Below are positions 25,701 through 32,745 of a DNA stretch of 64,000 bases, piece after piece. A program made the position numbers and the translations under genes. Source of the stretch: Limnoglobus roseus (GTDB lineage: Bacteria; Planctomycetota; Planctomycetia; Gemmatales; Gemmataceae); NCBI RefSeq assembly GCF_008254045.1, contig NZ_CP042425.1, positions 7,702,163 to 7,766,162 on the forward strand, given 5' to 3'. The notes under the pieces are model-generated. The model was not told the origin of the DNA and made no database searches. It saw only the letters and a list, made by a program, of their open reading frames with translations. The number at the start of each line of letters is the position of its first letter. The first letter of the stretch is position 1.

Positions 25701-28346
25701 CTTCAGCAACAGTTGTGCGAGCCGCACTTGCGCGTCGAAGTTCTGCGGGGCCGCGGTCGCGAGTTGCCGTTGGTACTTGAGTGCGCCTTGCACGTCCCCT
25801 TCTTGCTCGCTCAGTTGCGACAGTTGCGCGAGGAGGTTGGTGTCACGGGTGTTCTCCGTCAGCAGCCGTTCGAGTTGAACCCGCGACGAGCCGAGGTCGC
25901 CGGCCGTCTGGTACGCCTGGGCGATGCACATCGTCAGTTCGCGGTTCTTCTCCTGCTCCCGGCGTTCGCGTTCGAGGCGCTCCATCAACTTGTCGAACTG
26001 GTTCTGTTCGAGGTAAAGTTGCGCGAGGCGGTCGACGATGCTGAGCTTGCCTTCGAGTTCGTTCGTCTTGTCGAAGGCCCGCCAGAGGAGTTCGATCGCT
26101 TCGCCGGAACGGACCCGCTCGACGAGCGCGTTTGCTAGCGTGACCAGCCCTTGCGGGTCGGCGGGGTTAGCCCGCACCGAGCGACGCAGGGCTTCCAGCC
26201 CCTCGTCGGCGTCGCCGAGCTGGAAGCAGATTTCCGAGTACCACTTGTAGACTTCCGGGTTGCCGGGGGCCGACGCGAGCACGTCCTTCGCCGTCTTCAG
26301 CGCGTCGTCCCGCTTGCCGAGGCGTTGCTCGAGGGCGGCGACTTGTTGCAGGTACTCCGTGCGGTAGCGGCGGTCGAGGTTCGCGAGCTTGCGATTGGCC
26401 TCGGCAGCCGCGAGCATGTTCCCGCCGGCCTCGTGGATGCGTGCCGATGCCGCCAAGACGGCCAGCGATTTCGCGTCCTTCTCGGCGGCCTTCGCGATCG
26501 TCTCCACAGCCTTGTCGAGTTGCCGGTTCGCCTCGAAGTACCGGGCGAGAATCAGCCATTGCGTCGCCGGGGCGCTGGCGTTCGCGGTCAGTTCCTTGCT
26601 CAGCGCGTCGATCTGTTCGGGCAACTTGTCCGTGGCCTGGTATATCTTGATGCGGGCGGCAAGAACCTGTTCGACTTCCTCTGCGTTGCTCGTGAACTTG
26701 GACGCGAGGTCGAGTTGTTTCAGGGCCTCGTCGTTCTCCGCCTCCTGCGCCAGCACGTCGGCGTAGGTCATCAGCAGGTTGTAGTCGTCCTTCTCCAACT
26801 GAATCGCTTCGGCGAAGACGCGGATGGCCTCCTTGCGGTAGCCGAAGCCGGCGTACACTTCGCCGAGGCGGGCGAGGTTCTTGGCGTTGCGGTTCGCCCC
26901 TTCCGCGATCGGCCGCCAGGTGTTGAGGGCTTCTTCGGACCGCTTCAAACTGTGGAAGTACTCGCCGAGGTATTCGCGGTACTGCGCCGCGTTCGGGGCG
27001 AGTTCGATGGCCTTCTTGTAAAGTGCGATCGCTTCGTCGGTGATGCCCGCCTGACGGACCAAGTCGGCGACCTGTGAAGTTGTGACGGGATCAGTCGGCT
27101 TCTTCTCCAGAATTCGCTTCCAAACGGCGGCCGCGGCCGCCTTGCGGTCCACTTCCGGCTTGCCGGTGTCGCGCATGAGCAGTTTGCCCCAGTCGCGGAG
27201 GATGTCCGGGTTGCCGGGGTCGGCCTTATCCATCGCCTCGTACTGCTTGGCCGCGTCGGCATAGTTCCCCTCGTAGGCGAGTTGCTCGATCAGCGACGTG
27301 CGGAGGCTGCGGTTGGAAGGCGCGACCTCAATCCCCTTCTCTAACCACTTGCGGGCGTCCGGCCCCTTCCCCTGGGCCGAGAGGTTCTTCGCGAGGCGGG
27401 CGATGGCCTCGACATCGGTGGTGTTCTTCTCCAGCCACTTCTCGTAATATTTGGCCAGGCCGGCGAGGTCATCGTTCCGCAGGAACACGTCCTCGATCCG
27501 CCGCCGCACGTCGCGGTAGAGCCAACTCTCCGGGTTCAGTTCGCCGAGCAGTTTTTCGAAGTCCGCGAGGGCTTCCGTCGATTTCTTCAACTTCACCTTC
27601 AGGTCGGCCACGTCCATGCGCAGCGTTGCCTGACGGTACTTGTCGTCCGTGTTCTTCGCCAGCTTTTCCAACCGCGGCAGGGCTTGCTCATACTGGCCTT
27701 CCTCGACCAGTGTCGTCGCGATCTGTTCCTGCACGCGGACGTCGTCGGGGTATTGCTTCTCCAGGCGATTCCAGACTTCGAGCGCCTTCTCAGTCTTCTG
27801 TGCGCGCTGGTACACGCGGCCGAGCGCCTGGAAGGCGTCGAGCATGTCGTTGCGGTTCGGCTTGCGGGTGATGGCCCGCTCGAACGCTTCCGCCGCGGCG
27901 TCCGGCCGGCCGATCAGCACGAGCGATTGGCCGAGGTAGTACGAGGCAATCGCGTTCTCCGGCAGAGCCTCTTCCGCCTTCTGGAACGCGACCACGGCCG
28001 CCCCGTCGCGGCTCCGCTGCGACTCCGCGAGGCCGATAATCATCCAGGCCGCGCCGTCCTTCGGGTTCTTTTTGACGCGCTCCGCGTACTCTTGCACAAA
28101 GGCATCCAGGCTGCCGCGCTCGACGTGGTAGCCGTAGAGGCGGTCGAGGGCGGTGCCCCGGCGGGGGTTATTTTCCAGCGCCTTCTTGAAGGCGGCCGCG
28201 ATGTTGCGGGCCTTGATGTCGTCTTCGGATTCTTCTTCCGGCTCCACGGCGGCCGGCTTACTCGGGGGTGCCTGTGCCGCCGACCAGACTGTCCAGCCGG
28301 CCAGGGCGAAGAGGGATGCCGTCAGCCACAGTCGTCCGTGCCGCAT
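16764..28346 (-). CDS. Giant exported TPR protein with duplicated C-terminal lectin-like domains (3860 residues)
   Basis: The frame runs without interruption for 3860 codons. Residues 1-25 form a signal peptide (LWLTASLFALAGWTVWSAAQA). From about 50 to beyond 2000 the sequence is a long array of tetratricopeptide-like helical pairs (for example AAWMIIGLAESQRSRDGAAV), broken by a Pro/Ala-rich linker near 2220-2250. Two related beta-rich domains follow, about 2865-3240 and 3510-3855; both contain KLHWLT and end with a block like RTFGFFHF..ARVRN..GNW. These may correspond to the planctomycete DUF1581/DUF1583 families, which I cannot confirm. It likely acts as a periplasmic or surface scaffold. 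It is divergent from moxR. Confidence 0.93.
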   Translation of the reverse strand: MRHGRLWLTASLFALAGWTVWSAAQAPPSKPAAVEPEEESEDDIKARNIAAAFKKALENNPRRGTALDRLYGYHVERGSLDAFVQEYAERVKKNPKDGAAWMIIGLAESQRSRDGAAVVAFQKAEEALPENAIASYYLGQSLVLIGRPDAAAEAFERAITRKPNRNDMLDAFQALGRVYQRAQKTEKALEVWNRLEKQYPDDVRVQEQIATTLVEEGQYEQALPRLEKLAKNTDDKYRQATLRMDVADLKVKLKKSTEALADFEKLLGELNPESWLYRDVRRRIEDVFLRNDDLAGLAKYYEKWLEKNTTDVEAIARLAKNLSAQGKGPDARKWLEKGIEVAPSNRSLRTSLIEQLAYEGNYADAAKQYEAMDKADPGNPDILRDWGKLLMRDTGKPEVDRKAAAAAVWKRILEKKPTDPVTTSQVADLVRQAGITDEAIALYKKAIELAPNAAQYREYLGEYFHSLKRSEEALNTWRPIAEGANRNAKNLARLGEVYAGFGYRKEAIRVFAEAIQLEKDDYNLLMTYADVLAQEAENDEALKQLDLASKFTSNAEEVEQVLAARIKIYQATDKLPEQIDALSKELTANASAPATQWLILARYFEANRQLDKAVETIAKAAEKDAKSLAVLAASARIHEAGGNMLAAAEANRKLANLDRRYRTEYLQQVAALEQRLGKRDDALKTAKDVLASAPGNPEVYKWYSEICFQLGDADEGLEALRRSVRANPADPQGLVTLANALVERVRSGEAIELLWRAFDKTNELEGKLSIVDRLAQLYLEQNQFDKLMERLERERREQEKNRELTMCIAQAYQTAGDLGSSRVQLERLLTENTRDTNLLAQLSQLSEQEGDVQGALKYQRQLATAAPQNFDAQVRLAQLLLKAGEGDEAADVWVKSIAEMNEPHRNLQAIDTLVTSKKQDSALAILSRMLVQKPGNWELLYREGAILAERGKKEDSAARFKAILALKLPDDELGEMLEHEKKLAAQKKDDKKGAKPTPPALAAARRARRSEVSRPPLQRRMENVWTIRTAVGIDSNNYYGGQQQQPFYTPKDFGEARMAALGWLYELSRDKADGQEKFVAELRKAKSLPNPAARSLWDWHYLQSVRYDNKDVFERATALAKASTDPAAQFVFLTSVGMRTEGQPQRRYSRGGQPGEDKTPPLPDEQLKYLMETYQKLKTIKPEWVTPDVTGAVVVELKRAKKETEEKALYQEMLAAATTVDRVATVINATVERDDLETVLSMYKKLEQLQGPVKSSSALGSLPTRQYYSSLVTMMGKRIEAKKYADGLAVLDFYLSMVRKQNLTAPKAASTTSSRRQATGGTYVNLYANGNYGGNSKQLAFPNANEYYDQGTIDLLYNAFELYKKADLTSDLFAHFQKQLTAADGMEKLYLHLAVGYLHWWNEEKDEALTHLSDATQIGQNDHNLTMEIAHLREQNNEIAEALTLVDSINPTDHQVMQRREEMALRLAERTGNIDRARQAAERLFGLRLDADKQLELAGKMHRLGMHELAETVLARAQRQAGNKTATLLRLMNAYQTQGQTDQAVQIAKQILRKAPATAASRYRNYDEGDGSRNQAIGILARSGQLKELIERAEAQLKTSPKSTQIHQTLLGYYQASGDKDKQKATLLKLSELKPDDAPLMMQVAQQMQANGDKDEAMKFFKMAIKKDPALFQNNYYEIQRLFSEANKFEELVALFDEIDLKKFNNYWTVIEMVTPLLEQEKTREIGLKMFKKAWEAFPQERAYILGNINRDEMWKMPELYDYVKQAVIPREDSLSDSWDVLTQISSYGQNGQATTVTTRMLSIARKQERMPELRKEIEAALAKKPDWVAGKALLAVIDIQTGQKAKGIAAWNAIFTDKTADIPAMARFTLAQELEYYAGIEEDVLKSLEVGYEDLLKDQNSEYSYSPARRLIWWYEQLGRMDDAKKTLAKVTKVERTNPGYSGGYWEYREIQDGLAVAQDFARLGDTIEAVRQYQQLLSNRDRLAIANSYYGGGSDQFTQQIESGLKETLRKMKPEALPAAVNTLLTPQKTTEANKSALDLMVTVDARNLEKTALASVFATAAQSLAKNPEARKAAVEKAAATQAEHPKDLTVAIAATIVALTDDKPDAAKAALEKLTKLVDETPLEPLPKGAKANSRQRTEAMRQVNLWLAARECLKKDDLRAVGEKLAARAVEAAVRQAETKYAVAVLREWGQIEHDRKDVAKAEAKWGEMLDLLLPKPPPTKTAVAPGPKPVPAAPATPAPPAATAPQSRIDDGRPTHFAQIMLKGFGGTTTTGPTTAMPTKNGVPVLTTDQFQQVYELAKLAADNKLPALSLKAMRDAVKGGPPVEGKQDDNNRRGGGGYTQVTVGGLQYLIERGVQGPISVDTALINMVARWKKLNVPPADVYEVVAMAVFPDSRPAEMFLTADVRRGGQVYTMMAGGNSWTPISNPPPEVYGGGSDRGLAGTLAQLAIDAGKLDDLKKRIESRAKQPLGEMAANVLSFTLAMKAKDDAKALEILKALGDRAGKDTSQLTLDTVSKLGQQALESPALAPTAEPILQKVAMNFALAKNTSAAAELGEKIIGYHVRVGNKAAAVTLLKTMETMAKTFITPDASFYERVATWYLKADAVEEALKNYAQHADLTSSAGADPSRRARRAEPALSNFITLVKLLLEMPAEKRYVTLKAWTMPTTGRKSVRYYIGTIPKEIPPAQFLKLPPLTANELLSTMVMLIDAAKECGKLDELLAEADKLAAEKVENADLFRVLAYLRAGKGKQAEAAVKAYGDAAVKRMTTTAAESTVRSRYDYEGRQPVPFHASELVFAQLCAADPAFQAVADKLYKPMQDRARGVHNYDALTKVREAWTTFANQSMKTPGALADALPEHWHGLSPGTLWFAHDGAVTNGWSQDNAYLLFDTPLAGTFEFSVDVYLGGWKESHGGYAGVVYQPCGENVTTMLSAVMRDDVVNKAQMKSMKKESFNRMTLRVTPKKVTCLWNGEVFYEDTDPSAVSPWLMLYGTNSRKPLFRNPTLTGTPDVLAEVKLTNGNDVTGWFSHYPDALLPKPLQKREFERNKDKPRDPNGNDETPAEEKQEPNYDWQAKDGELLGRKLDDATGPARQAKLGYFRPLRSGEAVRYEFYYEAGKSHVHPSLGRVAFLLDPAGVKLHWLTTGSEDWTGLPTDNATPVAGAAKLTLKEKDWNAVTVATTADGVMITLNGTPVYEGKAEATDRTFGFFHFRDQTAARVRNVVLTGNWPKKLDSLEAVAFVTKAPSPAVAKTRRHEVGEQYFAGNPVEVLAKVKALTPAERFKLLAAWVLPGPTQPNFQLNGVMTPQDVLGVVDQKDQPAGQRVFLGAKFEAPCFALVTAAKELNKLDELASLVAKAQPLEPDPNFDRDRKALLCLVKIAQGNDAEAAAMLNEIITAAKTMKPDEKAENRWADFVVAQAALERPPHVKSVHELSLAMVKNWERSSGNNKTFDGRDTWSRYYHALKARADILANPDGSPRFGSDAALVHWASVPNFDSWSRSQGMNAPHWSVRDKAIVHYPGHNFDFLFLKTPVRGNFELTCNLKLQGWSELYARYGGYQFEFGKDRKSYKLQSTVNHDARSHTIQPPFGPFEKEIYPFKMVVKDGVMTSFVGDRKLNEERIGVNGDPWIGLHGHFSVTGDAANLKITGDVTVPDKVDMLSSETLAMWRPYLGTIWAKRGEEVFQTGARPEANPDGKPEVRTFPEAAIYYQRPMLEDGTVDFEFYYDPDKAMAHPMLDRLVVMLEPDGAKLHWLTDSWHDKSGVKFDNLTPQEKPVKVPLKEKQWNKGKLAVVGDKMTVSVNGTPVFERDIEPTNQRTFGFFHYTDRTEARVRNAIFSGNWGKELPKGDALFEVKK

Positions 28347-28794
28347 GTGAGAGCACTCCGAGAGCAGGGCGCTACCTGAACCAACGAGATGTTAACCCGG
28401 TTCGACGAACGAGCCGGTGAAAAACCAACCGTCGTTACAATTCCGTCGGCCAACCGTATTCGACGCCAACCCCGGTCGCGCGACGCGCAGGGAGTCACAG
28501 TATAAGTGCCCGACGTGATCCCCTTCAGCGAAAAATTCTGGCGAAATTTTTCCCGCCCTCTTACCAGAAACACCGGGCAAACCCGGATTCGCGCGAAACG
28601 TTGGCGAAATCCCGGCGTCTTCCTGTTAACGTCGTGGGGCGTGGTTCGTTTCAATCCTGAAGAAATTTCCAAGAGGCATTTGACAGCGATCTCGGAACTG
28701 GATAACCTCAGACAAATTAGCTGAGGGCGAGCCCGGATAGCAGCCGAATTTTTCAACCTTTCTATCGACAACGTCAGACGCAGGGGACGAACCG
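28347..28794. other. Divergent intergenic region, 448 bases
   Basis: This gap separates the start of the giant TPR gene (minus) from moxR (plus). Its right part is noticeably more AT-rich than the flanks and holds the moxR promoter at 28680-28708. For the minus-strand gene only a GGAG about 9 bases before its ATG is evident. Short open frames inside have no recognisable content and no convincing ribosome sites, so I do not call genes here. Confidence 0.6.
28680..28708 (+). promoter_or_regulatory. Sigma70-type promoter of the moxR operon
   Basis: TTGACA (28680-28685), a 17-base spacer and TAACCT (28703-28708) lie about 85 bases before the moxR ATG. The exact -35 consensus and optimal spacing make this one of the clearest promoters in the window. 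Confidence 0.7.
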
Positions 28795-29796
28795 ATGAGC
28801 GCTGAAGCGATCAAAGAGGAACTCGAGGGCTTCCGCAAGGACTTTCAACGACTCCGCCAGGAGATCGGCAAGCTCATCGTCGGGCAGGATGACATCGTCG
28901 AGGGAACGCTCGCCGCGCTCATTGCCGGCGGCCACGTACTCTTGGAAGGCGTGCCGGGCCTCGGCAAGACGTTGCTCGTCCGCACCATCGCCGACTCGCT
29001 GCACCTGGAGTTCCGCCGCGTGCAGTTCACACCGGACCTGATGCCCGCCGACTTAGTCGGGACGAACGTCGTCCTCGACACCGGCAGCGGCGGCCGCAAA
29101 TTCGAGTTCCAACGCGGCCCGATCTTCGGGAACATCGTGTTGGCCGACGAAATCAACCGGGCCACGCCGAAGACGCAATCGGCCCTGCTCGAAGCGATGC
29201 AAGAGAAGCACGTCACGGTCGGCGGCCAGACCTACGACCTGCCGAAGCCGTTCTTCGTGCTCGCCACGCAAAACCCACTGGAAATGGAAGGGACGTACCC
29301 GCTCCCGGAAGCGCAACTCGACCGATTCTTCTTCAAATTGCTCGTCAAGTTCCCGACGTTCGAAGACCTGGAATCGATCCTCGACCGCACCACGGAATCG
29401 AAGAGCCCGAAGGCCGAGGCAATCTTCGACGGGGAGCGGATCAACGCCCTCGCGAAACTCGTGCGACAAATCCCGGTGGCGAACGAGGTCCGGCGGTACG
29501 CCATCGCGGTGGTGATGGCCACGCACCCGGACCACGAACTCGCGGCCCCGAGTACGAAGAAGTACGTCCGCTACGGCAGCAGTCCCCGCGGCGCGCAGGC
29601 GATCATTCTGGCGGCGAAACTCAACGCGATTCTCGACGGCCGCTACCACGTCGCCCGCGAAGACGTGCGCAAGGTCGCGCCGATGGCCTTGCGGCACCGG
29701 CTCATCCTAAACTTCGAAGGCCAAGCCGACGGCATCCCGGCGGATGATGTCGTGCAGAACATTTTGAACAACGTGAAAGAGCCAGCCATCGCATGA
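28795..29796 (+). CDS. MoxR-family AAA+ ATPase
   Basis: This 333-residue cytoplasmic ATPase has Walker A GVPGLGKT at residues 52-59, Walker B IVLADE at 114-119 and the MoxR-typical INRATPKTQSALLEAMQE segment, followed by a lid domain. MoxR proteins act as chaperone-like ATPases that work with vWA-domain partners encoded beside them. The ribosome site AGGGGA lies 7 bases before the ATG. It is the first gene of a five-gene operon with DUF58, BatA-like and vWA proteins, the standard arrangement. Confidence 0.95.
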   Translation: MSAEAIKEELEGFRKDFQRLRQEIGKLIVGQDDIVEGTLAALIAGGHVLLEGVPGLGKTLLVRTIADSLHLEFRRVQFTPDLMPADLVGTNVVLDTGSGGRKFEFQRGPIFGNIVLADEINRATPKTQSALLEAMQEKHVTVGGQTYDLPKPFFVLATQNPLEMEGTYPLPEAQLDRFFFKLLVKFPTFEDLESILDRTTESKSPKAEAIFDGERINALAKLVRQIPVANEVRRYAIAVVMATHPDHELAAPSTKKYVRYGSSPRGAQAIILAAKLNAILDGRYHVAREDVRKVAPMALRHRLILNFEGQADGIPADDVVQNILNNVKEPAIA

Positions 29797-29836
29797 TTTT
29801 GCGAGCCGTACCGATGTCTGTCACGGGTAATGAATC

Positions 29837-30718
29837 ATGCCGCTGTTCGACTCCGAGTTCTTGAAGAAACTCGAATACCTTTCGCTGATCTCGAAGCGGG
29901 TGTTCCGCGGCTCGCTCATGGCCCAGCGACGGACGATGCAACTGGGCAGCGGCATCGAGTTCGCCGACCATCGCGAGTACGCGGCTGGCGACGACTTCCG
30001 CTACCTCGACTGGAATCTCTTCGCCCGGCACAATGAACTCCTCCTGAAGCGCTTCCAGGAAGAAGAAGACCTGCACGTCTATTTCCTCGTGGACTGCTCA
30101 CGAAGCATGGCTTTCGGCGAGCCGTCGAAGTTCGACTTCGCCCGGCAGGTGGCCGCCGCCCTCGCCTACATCGCCCTGGCCGACCTGGATCGCATCGCCG
30201 TCACCGCGTTCGCCAACGACATCGTGGCCGACTTCCCGCTCACCCGCGGCAAGGGCCGCATCCTTTCGCTGCTCAAGTTCTTCGAAGGGCTGGAAGCACA
30301 AGGCGAAGAAACGAACCTCGAGCGCGTCGCCACCGGTTTCATCCACCGCGACCAGCGGCGGGGGTTGGTCGTCGTACTGAGCGATCTGTACGACCCCAAC
30401 GGCTTCGAGCGTGGCCTCGACCTGCTCCGCCACCGCAAGTACGAGCCGTTCGTGGTGCAGGTGTTCGACAAGTACGAGAAGGAACCGCCCGACCTGCTCG
30501 GCGACGTGGAGATGTGGGACGTGGAGTCCGGCAACTCGCGCAAGGTCACGGTCACGGAAAAGAACCTGAAGCAGTACCGCCAACTGTTCGACGAGTTCCA
30601 GACCACGGTGCAGTCGTACTGCAACCGCTATAGCCTCGGCTGCACGCGGACCTCCACCGAGATTTCGTTCGACGAGTTGATCCTGAAGATGATGCGGCAA
30701 GCCGGCTCCGTGCGATAA
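29837..30718 (+). CDS. DUF58 domain protein (vWA-like fold)
   Basis: The 293-residue protein contains the DUF58 signature HREYAAGDDFRYLDWNLFAR and, about 35 residues later, DCSRSM, a DxSxS metal-site motif of vWA-like folds. DUF58 proteins accompany MoxR ATPases; they are thought to be partners or clients, with no known enzymatic activity. The gene lies 40 bases after moxR. No membrane segment is seen. The family assignment is secure, the role less so. Confidence 0.94.
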   Translation: MPLFDSEFLKKLEYLSLISKRVFRGSLMAQRRTMQLGSGIEFADHREYAAGDDFRYLDWNLFARHNELLLKRFQEEEDLHVYFLVDCSRSMAFGEPSKFDFARQVAAALAYIALADLDRIAVTAFANDIVADFPLTRGKGRILSLLKFFEGLEAQGEETNLERVATGFIHRDQRRGLVVVLSDLYDPNGFERGLDLLRHRKYEPFVVQVFDKYEKEPPDLLGDVEMWDVESGNSRKVTVTEKNLKQYRQLFDEFQTTVQSYCNRYSLGCTRTSTEISFDELILKMMRQAGSVR

Positions 30719-30735
30719 CTGTGGGTGCAGCGTCC

Positions 30736-32655
30736 ATGAGTCTGACGAACCCGACGGCGTTGATGTGGCTGTTGCTGGCGGTGCCGGTCGTGATCTTCTA
30801 CATCCTGAAGATCCGGCTGAAGCGCGTGCCGGTTAGCACGGTCATCTTCTGGCGGCAAATCTTCGACGAGAAGAAGCCCCGATCCCTCTGGCAGCGGTTG
30901 CGGCACCTCGTCTCGCTGTTCGTGCAACTGGCGCTGCTGGGGCTCTTGGTTTCCGCGCTCGCGGAGCCGTTCCTGGCCTCGGAAGCGACACACCGTCGGC
31001 GGATTATCCTGGTGGTGGACAACTCGGCCAGCATGAAAGCCAGCGACGTTGCCCCGTCGCGGTTGGCGAAGGCCGTCGAGGAAGCGCAGGGAGTAATCCA
31101 GGGCTTGCGATTCCGCGACGAGATGGCCATCGTCTCGGCCGGCACACAGCCGCGGGTCGTGTGCGGCCTCACCGGCCACCAGCGGACGCTCCGCGACGCC
31201 CTCGCGACCATCCCGCCGACCGACGGGCCGGGCAAGTTAAAGGACGCCATCGACACTGCCCGCCGGTTGGTGAGTAAGGACGCGGCCGACGGCGAAAGCC
31301 GCGTTGTCGTCCTCACCGACGGGAGTGGCGACGAACTGGCGAAGGTCATCGCGGAAGAAGACAAGAAGCCCGAGGCCGAACGGATCAAGCTAACCGTCAT
31401 CAAGGTCGGTCAGCAAACGCCGAACGTTGGCATCACGCGGTTCCAGGTCCGTCGCAGCACCATCGACCCCATCGGCTACGAAGTCCTGATCGAGATTACC
31501 AACCACTCGGACGAGCCGAGCGGCGATTTCCGCATGGAACTGACCCTGAACGACCGCACGGCCGACGTGATCCCCTTGAACCTGAAGCCGGGCGAGACGT
31601 GGGCCAAGACGACCCAATCGACGACGGCGGACGGTGGCGTGCTGACCGCGAAATTGACCACGAAGGGTGAGAAGCAGAGCGAACCGCTTCAGGACGCCCT
31701 CGCGGCCGACAACACGGCCGTCGCACTCTTGCCGAAGCGAGAGAAGATGCCCGTCCACCTGCACACGGCCGCCGGCAACCTCTTCCTGCAAAAGGTGCTG
31801 GAAGCGAACGCCCTCGTGCAACTGACGAGTTCGCGGAAGGACATGCCGAAGGAGTTCGCCGCGAACGCGATCAAGGTCTTTCACAAGGACACGCCGGCCC
31901 AACTCCCACCGGGCAACGTGCTAGTCGTCGATCCACAGAACGACACCAACCTCTGGAAACTCGGCAACAAACTGCCGACGGCCATCGTGACGAAGCAGGA
32001 GAAGGACTCGCCGTACATGGCCCACGTTCGCCTCGACAACGTCATCTTGCCGGACGCCCGGATGATGACGTTCACGCCGGCCGCTGAGAAGCCGCAGGTG
32101 CTCGCGAGTTCGCTCCAGAACGAGCCGTTGATTACGCTGATCGAACGCCCCGAGGGGAAAGTGCTGGTGCTGACCGCCGACCTCGACCGCAGCGAACTGC
32201 CGTTCCGCACGGCATTCCCGATCCTGGTGATGAACACCCTCGGCGTCTTCTCGGGGGCGGCCGGCGAGCTACGCGAATCGTACGCGACCGGGGCGATTGC
32301 CGACGTGACGCTGCCGGCGGGCGAGTTCGTGCTGCGATCACCGGACGGCACCACGCGGAAACTGCCGGCGGGGCCGACGACCACGACGGTCGGCCCGTTC
32401 GACGCCTGCGGCGTGTGGGCGGTCGTGCCGCCGACGCCGAACGCGGCCCCGGTCGAAGAGTTTGCCGTTAACCTGATGAACAAGGCCGAAAGCGACCTGC
32501 GGGCGAACCCGGACCTGCCGACGAGGGCGAATGCCCAGGATGCCGGCCTCGTCGGCGGCTTCGGCGGGCGACCGATTTGGTGGTATCTGACCATCGCCGC
32601 GTTCGTGTTGGCCGCCGTGGAATGGTACCTGTACCAGCGCCGCTGGATTAGCTGA
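30736..32655 (+). CDS. BatA-like membrane protein with vWA domain
   Basis: The 639-residue protein starts with the BatA N-terminal layout: a first membrane helix (LMWLLLAVPVVIFYILKI), then a basic segment, a second helix near residues 60-80 and a vWA domain opening VVDNSASMKAS with the DxSxS metal site. A beta-rich region follows and a C-terminal helix (WYLTIAAFVLAAVEWYLY) ends it. ATG at 30736 is chosen over an in-frame GTG five codons upstream because it gives the family N-terminus. It follows the DUF58 gene by 17 bases and is part of the MoxR operon. Confidence 0.9.
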   Translation: MSLTNPTALMWLLLAVPVVIFYILKIRLKRVPVSTVIFWRQIFDEKKPRSLWQRLRHLVSLFVQLALLGLLVSALAEPFLASEATHRRRIILVVDNSASMKASDVAPSRLAKAVEEAQGVIQGLRFRDEMAIVSAGTQPRVVCGLTGHQRTLRDALATIPPTDGPGKLKDAIDTARRLVSKDAADGESRVVVLTDGSGDELAKVIAEEDKKPEAERIKLTVIKVGQQTPNVGITRFQVRRSTIDPIGYEVLIEITNHSDEPSGDFRMELTLNDRTADVIPLNLKPGETWAKTTQSTTADGGVLTAKLTTKGEKQSEPLQDALAADNTAVALLPKREKMPVHLHTAAGNLFLQKVLEANALVQLTSSRKDMPKEFAANAIKVFHKDTPAQLPPGNVLVVDPQNDTNLWKLGNKLPTAIVTKQEKDSPYMAHVRLDNVILPDARMMTFTPAAEKPQVLASSLQNEPLITLIERPEGKVLVLTADLDRSELPFRTAFPILVMNTLGVFSGAAGELRESYATGAIADVTLPAGEFVLRSPDGTTRKLPAGPTTTTVGPFDACGVWAVVPPTPNAAPVEEFAVNLMNKAESDLRANPDLPTRANAQDAGLVGGFGGRPIWWYLTIAAFVLAAVEWYLYQRRWIS

Positions 32656-32660
32656 CGTAG

Positions 32661-32719
32661 AACCCGGAGCGGAAGCGATGGGGTGAAGTTCTCTCACCCC
32701 ATCGCTTCCGCTCCGGGTT
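32661..32719. repeat. Perfect 26-bp inverted repeat between the two vWA genes
   Basis: The arm 32661-32686 (beginning AACCCGGAGCGG) is repeated exactly in inverted form at 32694-32719, with a 7-base loop. It sits in the 90-base gap between the BatA-like and the second vWA gene. In RNA it would form a very stable hairpin; no T-run follows, so it may act as an mRNA-processing or stability element, or be a dispersed palindrome. Confidence 0.85.
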
Positions 32720-32745
32720 CCAAAGACTCAAGAGGGTTTGCCGAC

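Noticed and set aside
28347-28771. Short open frames in the divergent region before moxR
   Set aside because: They overlap the promoter, lack ribosome sites and have no recognisable content.
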